A stretch of 64,000 nt of DNA, taken from the NCBI RefSeq assembly GCF_014699005.1, contig NZ_JACWZY010000014.1:118241-182240 (forward strand), written 5' to 3'. Source of the DNA: Spirosoma profusum. Lineage in GTDB: Bacteria; Bacteroidota; Bacteroidia; Cytophagales; Spirosomataceae. The position numbers were made by a program, and so were the translations under genes. The notes beneath the pieces are model-generated. The model did not search any database. It was not told where the DNA came from and saw only the letters and a program-made list of their open reading frames with translations. Within the stretch, counting starts at the first letter, position 1, and each line of letters opens with the position of its first letter. Below are positions 17,555 to 26,207 of this stretch, one piece after another.

Positions 17555-19150
17555 TCACTTCATCATCACTCCGTCAACATTCCGCCAGATGCCCAGCGGG
17601 TTTGCGTTTTGGAGGGCGGGCGGCAGCAACTCATCGGGGAAGCTTTGATACGTAAAGGGACGCACAAAGCGAAGGATAGCCCCCGTTCCGACCGACGTAG
17701 TACGGCTGTCGCTGGTGGCGGGGAACGGACCGCCGTGCGTCATCGCTTCGCTGACTTCAACACCTGTTGGAAAGCCGCCGAACAATACCCGTCCAGCTTT
17801 TGCCTGGAGCAAAGCAACCCAATCGAAACCAGAACTACTAATCTCGTCAGACGTAGCGTAGATGGTTGCTGTTAGCTGACCTTCAAGGCTTTCGACGCAT
17901 TCGGCCATGTCAGTTTCGGTGTGGCAGACTACAATTAACGTAGTAGGACCAAAGATTTCGTCGGCCAGGGCGGGGCTACTCAGAAATAGTGGGGCCGTTG
18001 TTGTTAATACGATTGGCTTCCCTTCGGTGCGATTGGTTTCGGCGTCTGTTTCAGCTTCGGCCAGTACGTGTACACCGGGTAACACTCGGCTGTTTTGGAC
18101 GCCCCGCTGATAGTTCTGGCAAATACCTGCATTAAGCATCGTGGCCGGTGCCGATGCTCTGATACGTTCTGCAACTGTTTCCAGAAAGACTTCTGTCTGC
18201 GGAGAATCGAGTAGAAAAACCAGCCCTGGATTGGTACAGAATTGACCAACTCCCAACGTAACAGATGCCGCCAGGCCTGATGCGACGGCCACCGCATTTT
18301 TCTGGATAGCCCCCGGAAAAATGACAACTGGATTTACGGCGCTCATTTCGGCGTAGACCGGAATCGGCTCGGGTCGGGACTGGGCCACTTTCAATAAGGC
18401 CATTCCACCCGCTCGGGACCCCGTAAAACCTACAGCTTTGACGGCCGGATGGGCTACAAGTTCCTGAGCTGTTTCGTTGCTGGCGTGAAGCAATGAGAAA
18501 ACGCCATCGGGCATTCCCGCTTTTACAGCCGCCGAAACGATGGCTTTTCCAACCAGCGACGACGTACCGGGATGTGATGGATGTGCTTTAAATATAACCG
18601 GACAGCCAGCGGCCAGCGCCGATGCAGTATCACCACCGGCTACTGAAAAAGCCAGCGGAAAATTACTGGCCCCAAATACCACTACCGGTCCCAGCGGAAC
18701 CAGCATTCGGCGAAGGTCGGGGCGGGGGAGTGGCTGGCGGTTGGGTAGGGCCGGATTGATACGTGCATCTACCCAGGAACCTTCACGCAGCAGGTTGGCA
18801 AACATCCGCAATTGACCAGTAGTACGTCCCCGTTCACCAGTGAGTCTCGCTACGGGTAAACCGCTTTCCAGAACCGCTTGTTCGATTAATTCATCACCGA
18901 GAGCTTCAATTTCGGAGGCAATGAACAGGAGAAAATCAGCCCGTTGCGTGGAGGTTAATTTGGCATAAATAGGAAAAGCAGTTGCAGCTTTCTCAACAGC
19001 CAGATTGGCCTGACCGCTCGTTACGTTGGAAAACTCGTCGGCAAGGTACTCATGACGTATTGGAACGAATGCCTGAAAAAAATCGCCATTGCCGGCAACA
19101 GCTTCATTGCCAATAAAACTGGTAGTAAGAGAAGCGGGGGTTACGTTCAT
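17555..19150 (-). CDS. Alpha-ketoglutarate semialdehyde (2,5-dioxovalerate) dehydrogenase
   Basis: 531 residues. It is an aldehyde dehydrogenase of the NADP-dependent KGSADH type: FGASNFPLAFSVAGGDTAS in the Rossmann entry, VGFTGSRAGG in the cofactor loop, YAEMSAVNPV with the general base glutamate (near 270) and GQFCTNPG with nucleophile Cys305. The usual EF(S/G)-type and C-terminal GAILRFVRPFTYQ segments are present. It oxidises 2,5-dioxopentanoate to 2-oxoglutarate at the end of non-phosphorylative uronate, arabinose or hydroxyproline breakdown. The GH28 pectinase in this window would fit a galacturonate supply, but no intermediate enzymes are adjacent. Confidence 0.85.
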   Translation of the reverse strand: MNVTPASLTTSFIGNEAVAGNGDFFQAFVPIRHEYLADEFSNVTSGQANLAVEKAATAFPIYAKLTSTQRADFLLFIASEIEALGDELIEQAVLESGLPVARLTGERGRTTGQLRMFANLLREGSWVDARINPALPNRQPLPRPDLRRMLVPLGPVVVFGASNFPLAFSVAGGDTASALAAGCPVIFKAHPSHPGTSSLVGKAIVSAAVKAGMPDGVFSLLHASNETAQELVAHPAVKAVGFTGSRAGGMALLKVAQSRPEPIPVYAEMSAVNPVVIFPGAIQKNAVAVASGLAASVTLGVGQFCTNPGLVFLLDSPQTEVFLETVAERIRASAPATMLNAGICQNYQRGVQNSRVLPGVHVLAEAETDAETNRTEGKPIVLTTTAPLFLSSPALADEIFGPTTLIVVCHTETDMAECVESLEGQLTATIYATSDEISSSGFDWVALLQAKAGRVLFGGFPTGVEVSEAMTHGGPFPATSDSRTTSVGTGAILRFVRPFTYQSFPDELLPPALQNANPLGIWRNVDGVMMK

Positions 19151-19232
19151 AAATGGATAAAAATTGGCTGAGAGGGAGTTTAATATTCTTGCTAGTACGT
19201 TCGACGTAGCATAAGTCTACACTTCTAACAAA

Positions 19233-19266
19233 CTATCCCTCCCTCCGAGTTCGGAGAAAGGGATAG
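19233..19266 (-). terminator. Probable terminator of the Tat isomerase gene
   Basis: CTATCCCT and AGGGATAG pair, with an inner CTCCGA/TCGGAG stem. On the minus strand it is followed by a T-rich stretch. It lies about 20 nt after the stop codon of the gene at 19289. Confidence 0.6.
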
Positions 19267-19288
19267 CTATGGCAGCAAACCGGTACGT

Positions 19289-20215
19289 CTACACCATAGT
19301 GCCGACACGTTCTAGCAATGCTTTGGTTTTTTTGATGCCTTCGTATTCGTCCAGCTTACTACCCTCGTATTCGATACCAGCAATACCTTTGAACTTGCTG
19401 TCTTTCACGATTTTAAGGATTTTCGAGTAATCGGTTTCGACACAATTGCCGCTTTCGTCGAAATCGTAGGTTTTGGCCGAAACGCCTTTGGCAAACGGCA
19501 TCAGTTCCTGCGTACCCTTATATCGATCGTATTGATCTTCGCAACCAGTTGCGCCACGTTTGATGCAGAAATTGCCGAAATCGGGTAACGTACCAACGTT
19601 TTTCATATTCACCTGCTTCATGACGCCCGACAACCATTGACCATTCGAGGAATAGCCGCCGTGGTTTTCAACGATTATGTTGATATTCATCGGTTTGGCA
19701 AATTCGCCCAACTTACTTAAGCTTTCGGCAGCCGCTTTGGCCACTTCTTCAGCTGTTCCTTGTCCGGCAGCGTTTACCCGGATGGTTTTACAGCCCAGGT
19801 ATTTCGCGCATTCGACCCATTTGTGGTGATTTTCAACGGCTTTCATTCGTTCGGCTGCATCCGCAGCACCCAGACTACCTTCGCCGTCGATCATAATTAA
19901 GTGGTTCGAAATACCATTGTCTTTGCAACGTGTCAGCAGGTCGTTCAGATACGTTTTATCCTCTGCTTTGTCTTTGAAGAACTGATTGACAAACTCAATA
20001 ATGCTGATATCGAACTCTTTACGGGCGATACCGGGGAAATCCAGATTCGTGATTTTTTTGGCGAACAGCGCTTTGTGCAGCGACCATTCGGCCAGCGAAA
20101 TATCGAACCACATTTTTTTAGGTGATTCGGCCAGGGCGAACGAGCTAGGGACTAAAGCCATACCGGCCAGCGAGCCAGCGGCTTGTTTTAAAAACGAACG
20201 ACGGTTGGTTGTCAT
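19289..20215 (-). CDS. Tat-exported sugar phosphate isomerase/epimerase-like TIM barrel
   Basis: 308 residues. An N-terminal twin-arginine signal (NRRSFLKQAAGSLAGMAL) is followed by an AP-endonuclease-2-type TIM barrel: IIVENHGG (metal-ligand glutamate and the following His), GTLPDFGNF and GIEYEG near the C-terminus. This xylose-isomerase-like fold binds a divalent metal and interconverts sugars or inositols. Members exported by Tat are numerous in Cytophagales and mostly uncharacterised. A relative with the same layout is at 43355. A role in sugar processing in the periplasm is inferred only. Confidence 0.8.
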   Translation of the reverse strand: MTTNRRSFLKQAAGSLAGMALVPSSFALAESPKKMWFDISLAEWSLHKALFAKKITNLDFPGIARKEFDISIIEFVNQFFKDKAEDKTYLNDLLTRCKDNGISNHLIMIDGEGSLGAADAAERMKAVENHHKWVECAKYLGCKTIRVNAAGQGTAEEVAKAAAESLSKLGEFAKPMNINIIVENHGGYSSNGQWLSGVMKQVNMKNVGTLPDFGNFCIKRGATGCEDQYDRYKGTQELMPFAKGVSAKTYDFDESGNCVETDYSKILKIVKDSKFKGIAGIEYEGSKLDEYEGIKKTKALLERVGTMV

Positions 20216-20385
20216 AAGATTGGTTTACGGTTTATCGATTAGGAATTACGACTTCGGCAAAACACAATCCGTAAATCATAAATCCATCGCAAGTTACTCA
20301 TTCCCTCAAACGACACTACAGAATATTTCGTAGGAACACCCGCTATTTTCTTTGTAATTTGCCCACCGTCCTTTTGTCACTTAGT

Positions 20386-21333
20386 ATGATTGCTTTCGAT
20401 ACCATTCTTCAGGCGCACGACCGCATTCGACCGTACATCCACCGCACGCCGGTGCTTACCAATCAGACCATCAACGAACGTAGCGGTGCCGAGTTGTTTT
20501 TCAAATGTGAAAACTTTCAGAAAATCGGCGCGTTCAAAGCGCGTGGCGGCCTGAACGCTGTGTTGCAGGTGGCCCAAAATAACGAAGGTACTGCTATCAC
20601 AACGCATTCGTCGGGCAATCACGCGCAGGCGGTGGCTTTTGCTGCCCGACAGGTAGGTATGCCTGCCTATATTGTGATGCCCCGAACCGCGCCCCGAGTC
20701 AAAAAAGACGCCGTTCTTGGCTATGGCGCCAACGTAATAGAATGCGAACCAACCCTCGAAGCGCGCGAAGCTGGTGTTTTGGACGTAATAGCGAAAACCG
20801 GCGCGGTGCTAGTGCATCCATTTGATGACGATCGGGTAATTGCCGGACAAGCCACGGCCGCCATTGAATTGATGGAAGATGCTGGAAAAGACCGCCCATT
20901 CGACGTAGTAATGGCTCCTGTAGGTGGGGGTGGCCTGCTTAGTGGGACGTCGCTGGCCGTTCACTACGTATCGCCTACTACGCGCGTCATTGCTGGTGAG
21001 CCGGAGGGGGCCGCTGATGCCATTCTGTCTTTTCGTAGCGGACAAGTCGAGAAAGCGCCGTACATCAATACAGTAGCCGATGGTCTGATGACGACGCTGA
21101 GTGAACGAACACTACGTATCATCCGGGAGAACGTAGCAGCTATTCTGACCGTTTCAGACGAGGAGATTATTGCGGCCATGAAACTGGTTTGGGAGCGCAT
21201 GAAGATCGTAATTGAGCCTTCGTCGGCGGTGCCGCTGGCGGCTGTGTTGAAGCATGAGAATTTGTTTGCCGGTCAGAAAGTCGGAATTATTGTGACGGGT
21301 GGAAACGTAGATTTAGGCAAACTTCCTTTCTGA
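20386..21333 (+). CDS. PLP-dependent threonine/serine dehydratase or serine racemase
   Basis: 315 residues from the ATG at 20386; the conserved AHDRIRPYIHRTPV begins 9 residues in, so the longer frame is unlikely. It is a fold-type II PLP enzyme: Lys51 in AFKARGG is the Schiff-base lysine, SSGNHAQAVA binds the substrate carboxylate, and VGGGGLLSG holds the PLP phosphate. It lacks the ACT-like regulatory tail of biosynthetic IlvA, so it fits the catabolic threonine dehydratase/serine racemase group. A GNAT gene follows after 3 nt and is probably co-translated. Confidence 0.85.
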   Translation: MIAFDTILQAHDRIRPYIHRTPVLTNQTINERSGAELFFKCENFQKIGAFKARGGLNAVLQVAQNNEGTAITTHSSGNHAQAVAFAARQVGMPAYIVMPRTAPRVKKDAVLGYGANVIECEPTLEAREAGVLDVIAKTGAVLVHPFDDDRVIAGQATAAIELMEDAGKDRPFDVVMAPVGGGGLLSGTSLAVHYVSPTTRVIAGEPEGAADAILSFRSGQVEKAPYINTVADGLMTTLSERTLRIIRENVAAILTVSDEEIIAAMKLVWERMKIVIEPSSAVPLAAVLKHENLFAGQKVGIIVTGGNVDLGKLPF

Positions 21334-21336
21334 TTG

Positions 21337-21774
21337 ATGATTGACATCCGACCTATTCCGTTTGAACAGACGTATCAACTACGCCACAAAGTGTTATGGC
21401 CAGACAAACCGTTCGACTACGTAAAAGTGGAGAACGACAGCGAAGGCTATCATTTTGGCGCATTTCAGAACGACGAATTGGTAGCCGTGATTTCGTTATT
21501 TGTAGGATTGGATGATAAAAATTCAGAACAGCAAACGCCTAAAACGGCTCGTTTTCGGAAATTTGCGGCCCGCCCAGATCGGCAGCGACAGGGTATTGGT
21601 ACGTTGTTATTGAATCACGTAATTGCCGAAGCTAAACGATTAGGAGCCACTACGCTATGGTGCGACGCCCGACTTGATGCCGCCGACTTTTACCGCCGAT
21701 TCGATATGGAAGCTGTTAGCGACATATTTTATAAAGGACCGATACCCTACGCCAAATTTTCACGTACCTTGTAA
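21337..21774 (+). CDS. GNAT-family N-acetyltransferase
   Basis: About 145 residues. It has a GNAT fold with AVISLFVG (beta 4), RQRQGIGTLLLNHVIAEAK (the R/Q-x-x-G-x-G/A acetyl-CoA loop) and a C-terminal DFYRRFDMEAVSDIFYKGP. The N-terminal motif RHKVLWPDKP is typical of a small GNAT subgroup of unknown substrate. ATG at 21337 is chosen; a TTG lies one codon upstream. It is 3 nt after the dehydratase stop, so the two share a transcript. A hairpin follows at once. Confidence 0.8.
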   Translation: MIDIRPIPFEQTYQLRHKVLWPDKPFDYVKVENDSEGYHFGAFQNDELVAVISLFVGLDDKNSEQQTPKTARFRKFAARPDRQRQGIGTLLLNHVIAEAKRLGATTLWCDARLDAADFYRRFDMEAVSDIFYKGPIPYAKFSRTL

Positions 21775-21775
21775 G

Positions 21776-21806
21776 TAACGTAGCACTGATTGTTCGTGCT
21801 ACGTTA
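21776..21806. terminator. 11-bp perfect hairpin after the GNAT gene
   Basis: TAACGTAGCAC (21776-21786) pairs with GTGCTACGTTA (21796-21806) around a 9-nt loop. Both arms contain the TACGT motif. A T-run is missing, so termination is unproven. Confidence 0.65.
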
Positions 21807-21843
21807 TGGTAAAATCTCGATAACTCTAAACCGCAATTAATCG

Positions 21844-22200
21844 ATGAAACGAATCTTCTTTTTCGGACTAATAATCAGTCTGTTTACCTTAGCCACTTCA
21901 GCCAACGCCCAAACGGCATCTGCCGACTCGCTAATGGCTTATTCCGGCTCATACACCTTCGCTAGTGGAAGCCCAATTCAGAAATTCACCGTTACGTCCG
22001 ACAAAGGTGAGTTGTTTGGCGAAGCCGATAGCTATGGTAAAAATAAATTGCTGAAGCAACCTAAAGCCGATACGTATAAGTCAACAAGTTCGTATGGCTC
22101 AGTCATTACGTTCACCCGCGATGCCGCTACAAAAAGCGTAACGGGTTTTACGATGGCTATTGAGGGAAATGAGCTATCAGCGAAAAAAGATAAGCCGTAA
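21844..22200 (+). CDS. Small secreted protein of unknown function
   Basis: 118 residues with a clear signal peptide (MKRIFFFGLIISLFTLATSANA, cut before QTASA in my reading). The remaining 95 residues form a beta-rich domain: YSGSYTF, then FTVTSDKGELFGEADSYGKN, then VITFTRD and VTGFTMAIEG. This pattern resembles the small beta domain annotated as DUF3471, often found at the C-terminus of serine hydrolases, but I am not sure. It probably acts in the periplasm. A hairpin follows and then a lipoprotein gene on the same strand. Confidence 0.65.
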   Translation: MKRIFFFGLIISLFTLATSANAQTASADSLMAYSGSYTFASGSPIQKFTVTSDKGELFGEADSYGKNKLLKQPKADTYKSTSSYGSVITFTRDAATKSVTGFTMAIEGNELSAKKDKP

Positions 22201-22217
22201 CCAAACGGCTGCTCAAT

Positions 22218-22285
22218 GAGTTGATTGTTCAGACGTTTGATGTCGGCTGGCTGAGTTAGCACTAAAACGTCCGAACAAGCAAACT
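22218..22285. repeat. Imperfect inverted repeat before the sorbosone dehydrogenase-like gene
   Basis: GAGTTGATTGTTCAGACGTTT faces AAACGTCCGAACAAGCAAACTC, about 18 of 21 pairs. It sits just after one gene and 5 nt before the start codon of the next, so it could terminate the first or affect translation of the second. Confidence 0.6.
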
Positions 22286-22290
22286 CAACG

Positions 22291-23607
22291 ATGAAAACGA
22301 CTTCATTTTTATGCACGGCCGCTGTGGCGGTGGTGTGTTTAGCCTGTAATCAGCAGAAAAAACAGGAAAACCAATCGGCAGATACTGTAGCAACTGCCAC
22401 ACAAACGCTGGACCTTCCGGCTCCTTATGCTACCAAATCGACAGTTAATTTTAGCAACGTTCTTGGCTGGCCTAAAGGGAAAACACCGCAGGCTCCGGCG
22501 GGCTTTGTCGTAACCGAATTTGCCCGTGACCTGAATAACCCCCGCTGGATTTACCAGGCACCCAATGGGGATATTTTCGTTTCGGAGGCTAATACCGAAC
22601 GAAAGGGTATCAAAAATAAGGTCGTAAACTCCGTGACAGGACGTAGTAAGTCTGAAAATGAAGGTACTAGCGCAAACCGCATTACCCTCTTTCGCGACGC
22701 CGATAAAGATGGAAAACCAGAAGTTCGCGAAATCTTCCTGACCGGACTCAATCAGCCATTTGGGATGCTGGTACTGGGCAGTACGTTCTATGCCGCCAAT
22801 ACCGACGGGCTGATGCGATATGACTATAAATCCGGACAAACGAAAATAACCAAACCCGGAAAGCGGATTCTGGAGCTTCCTGCTGGTGGCTACAACAATC
22901 ACTGGACCCGCAATCTGCTGGCTGGCCCCGATGGAAAGAAAATCTACGTATCGGTTGGTTCGGGAAGTAACGTAGCAGAACACGGTATCGAGAACGAACT
23001 TCGACGGGCAAATATTCTGGAGATCAACCCAGATGGAACCGGCGAACGTGTTTTTGCCAGTGGATTACGAAATCCTGTCGGTATGGGCTGGCAACCTACT
23101 ACCAAAACACTTTATACGGCTGTAAATGAACGCGATGAATTAGGCGATGACCTCGTGCCTGATTACCTGACGAGCGTGAAAGAAGGAGCTTTTTATGGCT
23201 GGCCTTACGCTTATTTCGGTCAGCATGAAGACCCCCGCCGAAAAGGTGAACGCCCTGATTTAGTGAAAAAGTCGGTTGTTCCCGACGTACCACTGGGTTC
23301 ACATACTGCCTCGCTGGGGTTGGCTTTCTACGACAAAATGGCATTTCCTGAGAAATATCATAATGGCGCTTTCATTGGTCAACACGGCTCCTGGAATCGT
23401 TCGCAATTGTCGGGCTACAAAGTTGTTTTCGTGCCTTTCCAGAATGGAAAACCCGGTACACCTGAAGATTTTCTGACAGGCTTCGTGGCAGGTAATGATA
23501 AAGATGTGTATGGTCGTCCCGTTGGGATCGCAATCTTACAGGATGGTTCCATGCTCGTTGCTGATGATACGTCCGGACGTATCTGGCGCGTTTCTGCGAG
23601 TAAGTAA
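22291..23607 (+). CDS. Sorbosone dehydrogenase-like PQQ beta-propeller lipoprotein
   Basis: 438 residues. A lipoprotein signal ends at Cys19 (CLAC). The rest is a six-bladed propeller of the soluble glucose/sorbosone dehydrogenase family: AGFVVTEFARDLNNPRWIY, PNGDIFVSEA, LTGLNQPFGML, FASGLRNPVGM, NERDELGDDLVPDYLTS, GQHGSWNRS and FLTGFVAG, all conserved in this family. Such enzymes oxidise sugars with pyrroloquinoline quinone in the periplasm, though many members lack proven activity. Lipid anchoring suggests a surface or periplasmic face. Two strong hairpins follow the gene. Confidence 0.83.
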   Translation: MKTTSFLCTAAVAVVCLACNQQKKQENQSADTVATATQTLDLPAPYATKSTVNFSNVLGWPKGKTPQAPAGFVVTEFARDLNNPRWIYQAPNGDIFVSEANTERKGIKNKVVNSVTGRSKSENEGTSANRITLFRDADKDGKPEVREIFLTGLNQPFGMLVLGSTFYAANTDGLMRYDYKSGQTKITKPGKRILELPAGGYNNHWTRNLLAGPDGKKIYVSVGSGSNVAEHGIENELRRANILEINPDGTGERVFASGLRNPVGMGWQPTTKTLYTAVNERDELGDDLVPDYLTSVKEGAFYGWPYAYFGQHEDPRRKGERPDLVKKSVVPDVPLGSHTASLGLAFYDKMAFPEKYHNGAFIGQHGSWNRSQLSGYKVVFVPFQNGKPGTPEDFLTGFVAGNDKDVYGRPVGIAILQDGSMLVADDTSGRIWRVSASK

Positions 23608-23610
23608 GAA

Positions 23611-23641
23611 AGGCCACGACAGCCAGAGCCTGTCGTGGCCT
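23611..23641. terminator. 12-bp hairpin, family H copy 2
   Basis: AGGCCACGACAG and CTGTCGTGGCCT around loop CCAGAGC. It is the inverted counterpart of the element at 13620-13664. It lies 3 nt after the stop codon of the preceding gene. Confidence 0.8.
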
Positions 23642-23645
23642 ACTC

Positions 23646-23690
23646 AACCAAAAATGGCTCGAACACGTAATGTTCGAGCCATTTTTGGTT
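23646..23690. terminator. 20-bp perfect hairpin between converging genes, bidirectional terminator
   Basis: Arms 23646-23665 and 23671-23690 (AACCAAAAATGGCTCGAACA) with the 5-nt loop CGTAA. The A-run in one arm and T-run in the other allow termination in both directions. Confidence 0.85.
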
Positions 23691-23706
23691 ATGCGAATTC
23701 GTTTTA

Positions 23707-25434
23707 TTAGAACTGATATAACAGCCTCGCTCTCAGGCCGATAGTTGTTGTTGGTTGCCAGTTGGGGCCCGGCGCTGTATAAAAGCAGGTCGGAACGGTC
23801 ATTACTGGCGCTGCCTGAATTACCAGATGTTTATTTTGCCACTCCAGTCCGGGGCTAAACGCTATTGAATTGAACAGATCAACCGGGCGGTCGGCCTTGA
23901 AATTAGCTTCGGTGAAACCTGCTCTTGAATATTTGCGATAATAATACGTTACCCGCTCCGTATTGCTGAGTACCATATACGTTCCCAACATCGATACCAT
24001 CGTCAGTGACTGATTAAGTGGCAGGCGATAACCCACGCTAATAGGCAACTGAACACGTACCAGTTTGGAGTCAATATTGATGACGTCGCCTTTGAGATCG
24101 ACTGTAGGTGGAAGGCCAAACCCAAATTCCCGCCGGAAATCCCGATTCGTCCTTAAGTCGAATTCGTCGGCTGTGATGAACATACCGTTCATGTAAGTAG
24201 CCTGATTAATACCTAAACCAAGCATAAAATGACGGCCAAACAAGGCTTCGGTAAATACACCAGCGCTCCAGAGACGTGAATCAAATTCGCCACCGACTCC
24301 AGCCCGGAAACGGGTAGCAAGGCGCTGAACAGGTTGGCTGGTAGGCGTCTGATTCACAACAGTTGTTCGGGCCGAACGCATCTTGCGGGCACGCTGCGCG
24401 AGTAATGCATTCCAGTTGGCAGATGCCAGCGATAAGGTGTGACTTGGAGCAAGTTCATACGCTACGACGCCTGTACCAACTTCTGTTTCGGGCGTTACGT
24501 TGCCTTCGGATTGTGGAGCAGCATTGGTCGTACCCGCAACCGAATTATCCGAAATGATTGTATTGCCTGAGTTTCCTGCATTAGCATTGCCTGCCCTCGT
24601 CGGCTGATTCGCTACGTAGTCCGAGGTTGGGAATGTCGTTCGGCGGGTATTGCCACCTTCAACCGACTGACCTGAGGACCCTTTATTTCCCTTATTTCCG
24701 GCAACACGGTCATTCCCCGATGAGTTTGGATTAGACTGAATCGCCGGATTGTCCGACGTAGTACTACTGCTTTTTTCAACGGAAGTGGGAGTAGAGGAAA
24801 CGTCATACGATTCGGTATTAGTTGGTAGATTATTGGCTACATTATGGGTTTCCGCTTGAATTTTTTCGCGGCTGTTAGCCGGACCTCGTTGAGCAAGTGT
24901 TGAATTGGTTCGTGGTTCAGCGTGTAAGTCATCCACAGTCTCCGGGCGACCACGTGATGGAACCGCTACGTAACGGGTAATGTAAACCGTATCGCGTAGA
25001 TTCGTTGGCAACGTAGCATTTTGAGACGTAACGTTTTGCTTATCAGGCTCATTAAGCTGGCCTGTTTTAGTTGTGCCTGCTACGTCGGTGTTACGTTGCG
25101 ATTGAGACGTAGCATCAGGTGCAGGCAGTGCTGGCTTTACGGTTCGATGCTTCGAGAGTTCGCTTACAGTTTGCCGTAACGTATTGATTTCGCGTCGTTG
25201 CCAGACACTGAGCGTAACCAGAACCACCGTGCTGACGGCTGCGGCAGCCATAAGCCAGGGCTGCGCCGACCAGACACCACCACTAAAGGGATGCCCGGTG
25301 CCCGACGCTCCTGGCTGCGGTACGTTGGCCTGCTGAAGCGTGGCCTGCATACGCGCCCAGTCTTTTTCGGTGAAGTCCGGCCGAATACTTTCCAGTTTTC
25401 GCCGGATAATATCGGTAAATCGGTCAGTTTTCAT
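23707..25434 (-). CDS. Trans-envelope anti-sigma-like protein with C-terminal outer membrane barrel
   Basis: 575 residues from the ATG at 25434. Residues 1-55 are a short cytoplasmic segment (RRKLESIRPDFTEKDWARM) of the kind that binds ECF sigma factors. One membrane helix follows (about 59-78), then about 290 residues of Ser/Thr/Asn/Gly-rich linker. The last 200 residues look like an eight-strand porin-type barrel (FRAGVGGEFDSRLWSAGVF to the terminal LLYQF, ending in Phe). It overlaps the upstream sigma gene by 11 bp, so it is probably its regulator. One chain would cross the inner membrane and periplasm and end in the outer membrane. Function is inferred from architecture and context. Confidence 0.7.
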   Translation of the reverse strand: MKTDRFTDIIRRKLESIRPDFTEKDWARMQATLQQANVPQPGASGTGHPFSGGVWSAQPWLMAAAAVSTVVLVTLSVWQRREINTLRQTVSELSKHRTVKPALPAPDATSQSQRNTDVAGTTKTGQLNEPDKQNVTSQNATLPTNLRDTVYITRYVAVPSRGRPETVDDLHAEPRTNSTLAQRGPANSREKIQAETHNVANNLPTNTESYDVSSTPTSVEKSSSTTSDNPAIQSNPNSSGNDRVAGNKGNKGSSGQSVEGGNTRRTTFPTSDYVANQPTRAGNANAGNSGNTIISDNSVAGTTNAAPQSEGNVTPETEVGTGVVAYELAPSHTLSLASANWNALLAQRARKMRSARTTVVNQTPTSQPVQRLATRFRAGVGGEFDSRLWSAGVFTEALFGRHFMLGLGINQATYMNGMFITADEFDLRTNRDFRREFGFGLPPTVDLKGDVINIDSKLVRVQLPISVGYRLPLNQSLTMVSMLGTYMVLSNTERVTYYYRKYSRAGFTEANFKADRPVDLFNSIAFSPGLEWQNKHLVIQAAPVMTVPTCFYTAPGPNWQPTTTIGLRARLLYQF

Positions 25435-26032
25435 GATAAGGTGAAGTGGCCGATGGGCCAACTTTTTCGAAAGATGGATATGCTTGTTTGATGAGTAACT
25501 GTAGTTTCTGACGGGCTCGGGCGAAGTTAGAACGTACCGTGGCCTCGTTATGGCTTAAAAGTCCGGCAATTTCGTGGAGGCTGTAGCCGTCTACTACGTG
25601 CATCATAAACACGGTTCGATACGTCGGGCTGAGTTGTTGCACGAGCGCCAGAATTTCTTCGGCGGCAATCCGATCTACTACGTCGTCGTCGAAGGCAACC
25701 TGCTCACCGTTTTCCAGCGAACTATGCTGTTCGAACCGTTGATTTTTGCGATAATGACTAATCGCTGTGTTAACCAGAATGGTACGTAGCCAGGCTTTGA
25801 ACGGAAGCGTTTCGTCGTAACTGTCTAAATGCTGAAAGGCTTTTAGAAACCCTTCATTCAATACGTCTTCTGCTTCTTCAATATTCGACGTGTAGCGCAG
25901 GCAGATACTTTTTGCATATCCAAAAAATTGTTTGAACAGCGTTCGTTGCGCCCTTGGGTCGTTGGCACGACAAGCCCTGATGACACTAATGAGGTCATTA
26001 TCGGCGAACGATGACGATTTCCGAAAAAACAA
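25424..26032 (-). CDS. ECF-type RNA polymerase sigma factor
   Basis: 202 residues from a TTG start at 26030-26032; no in-frame ATG exists nearby. Region 2 shows FGYAKSICLRYTSNIEEAEDVLNEGFLKAFQHLDSYD split over helices 2.1-2.4, with FKAWLRTILVNTAISHYRK behind it. Region 4 shows LSPTYRTVFMMHVVDGYSLHEIAGLL and the helix-turn-helix SHNEATVRSNFARARQKL. It directs polymerase to a small regulon. It overlaps by 11 bp with the membrane-spanning gene downstream, the expected antagonist. No promoter of the housekeeping type is obvious upstream. Confidence 0.9.
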   Translation of the reverse strand: MFFRKSSSFADNDLISVIRACRANDPRAQRTLFKQFFGYAKSICLRYTSNIEEAEDVLNEGFLKAFQHLDSYDETLPFKAWLRTILVNTAISHYRKNQRFEQHSSLENGEQVAFDDDVVDRIAAEEILALVQQLSPTYRTVFMMHVVDGYSLHEIAGLLSHNEATVRSNFARARQKLQLLIKQAYPSFEKVGPSATSPYHEN

Positions 26033-26207
26033 AGTTTGGATTGATTTATGTAAACGTTTCTGACTATAACTACACTACGCATTACCAACGTGTAACGTTG
26101 CACGAATCAGACAGGTTGCTACTATTTTTCAACATTTCTGCCACATTCGGCTTCCTGACTACGTACTGACTGAAAAGGGCTAATTCACCACCATGAATGC
26201 TTAGCAG

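Noticed and set aside
22339..22983. Open frame of about 214 codons antisense to the sorbosone dehydrogenase-like gene
   Set aside because: It lies entirely within a well-supported gene, and its protein has no recognisable motif.
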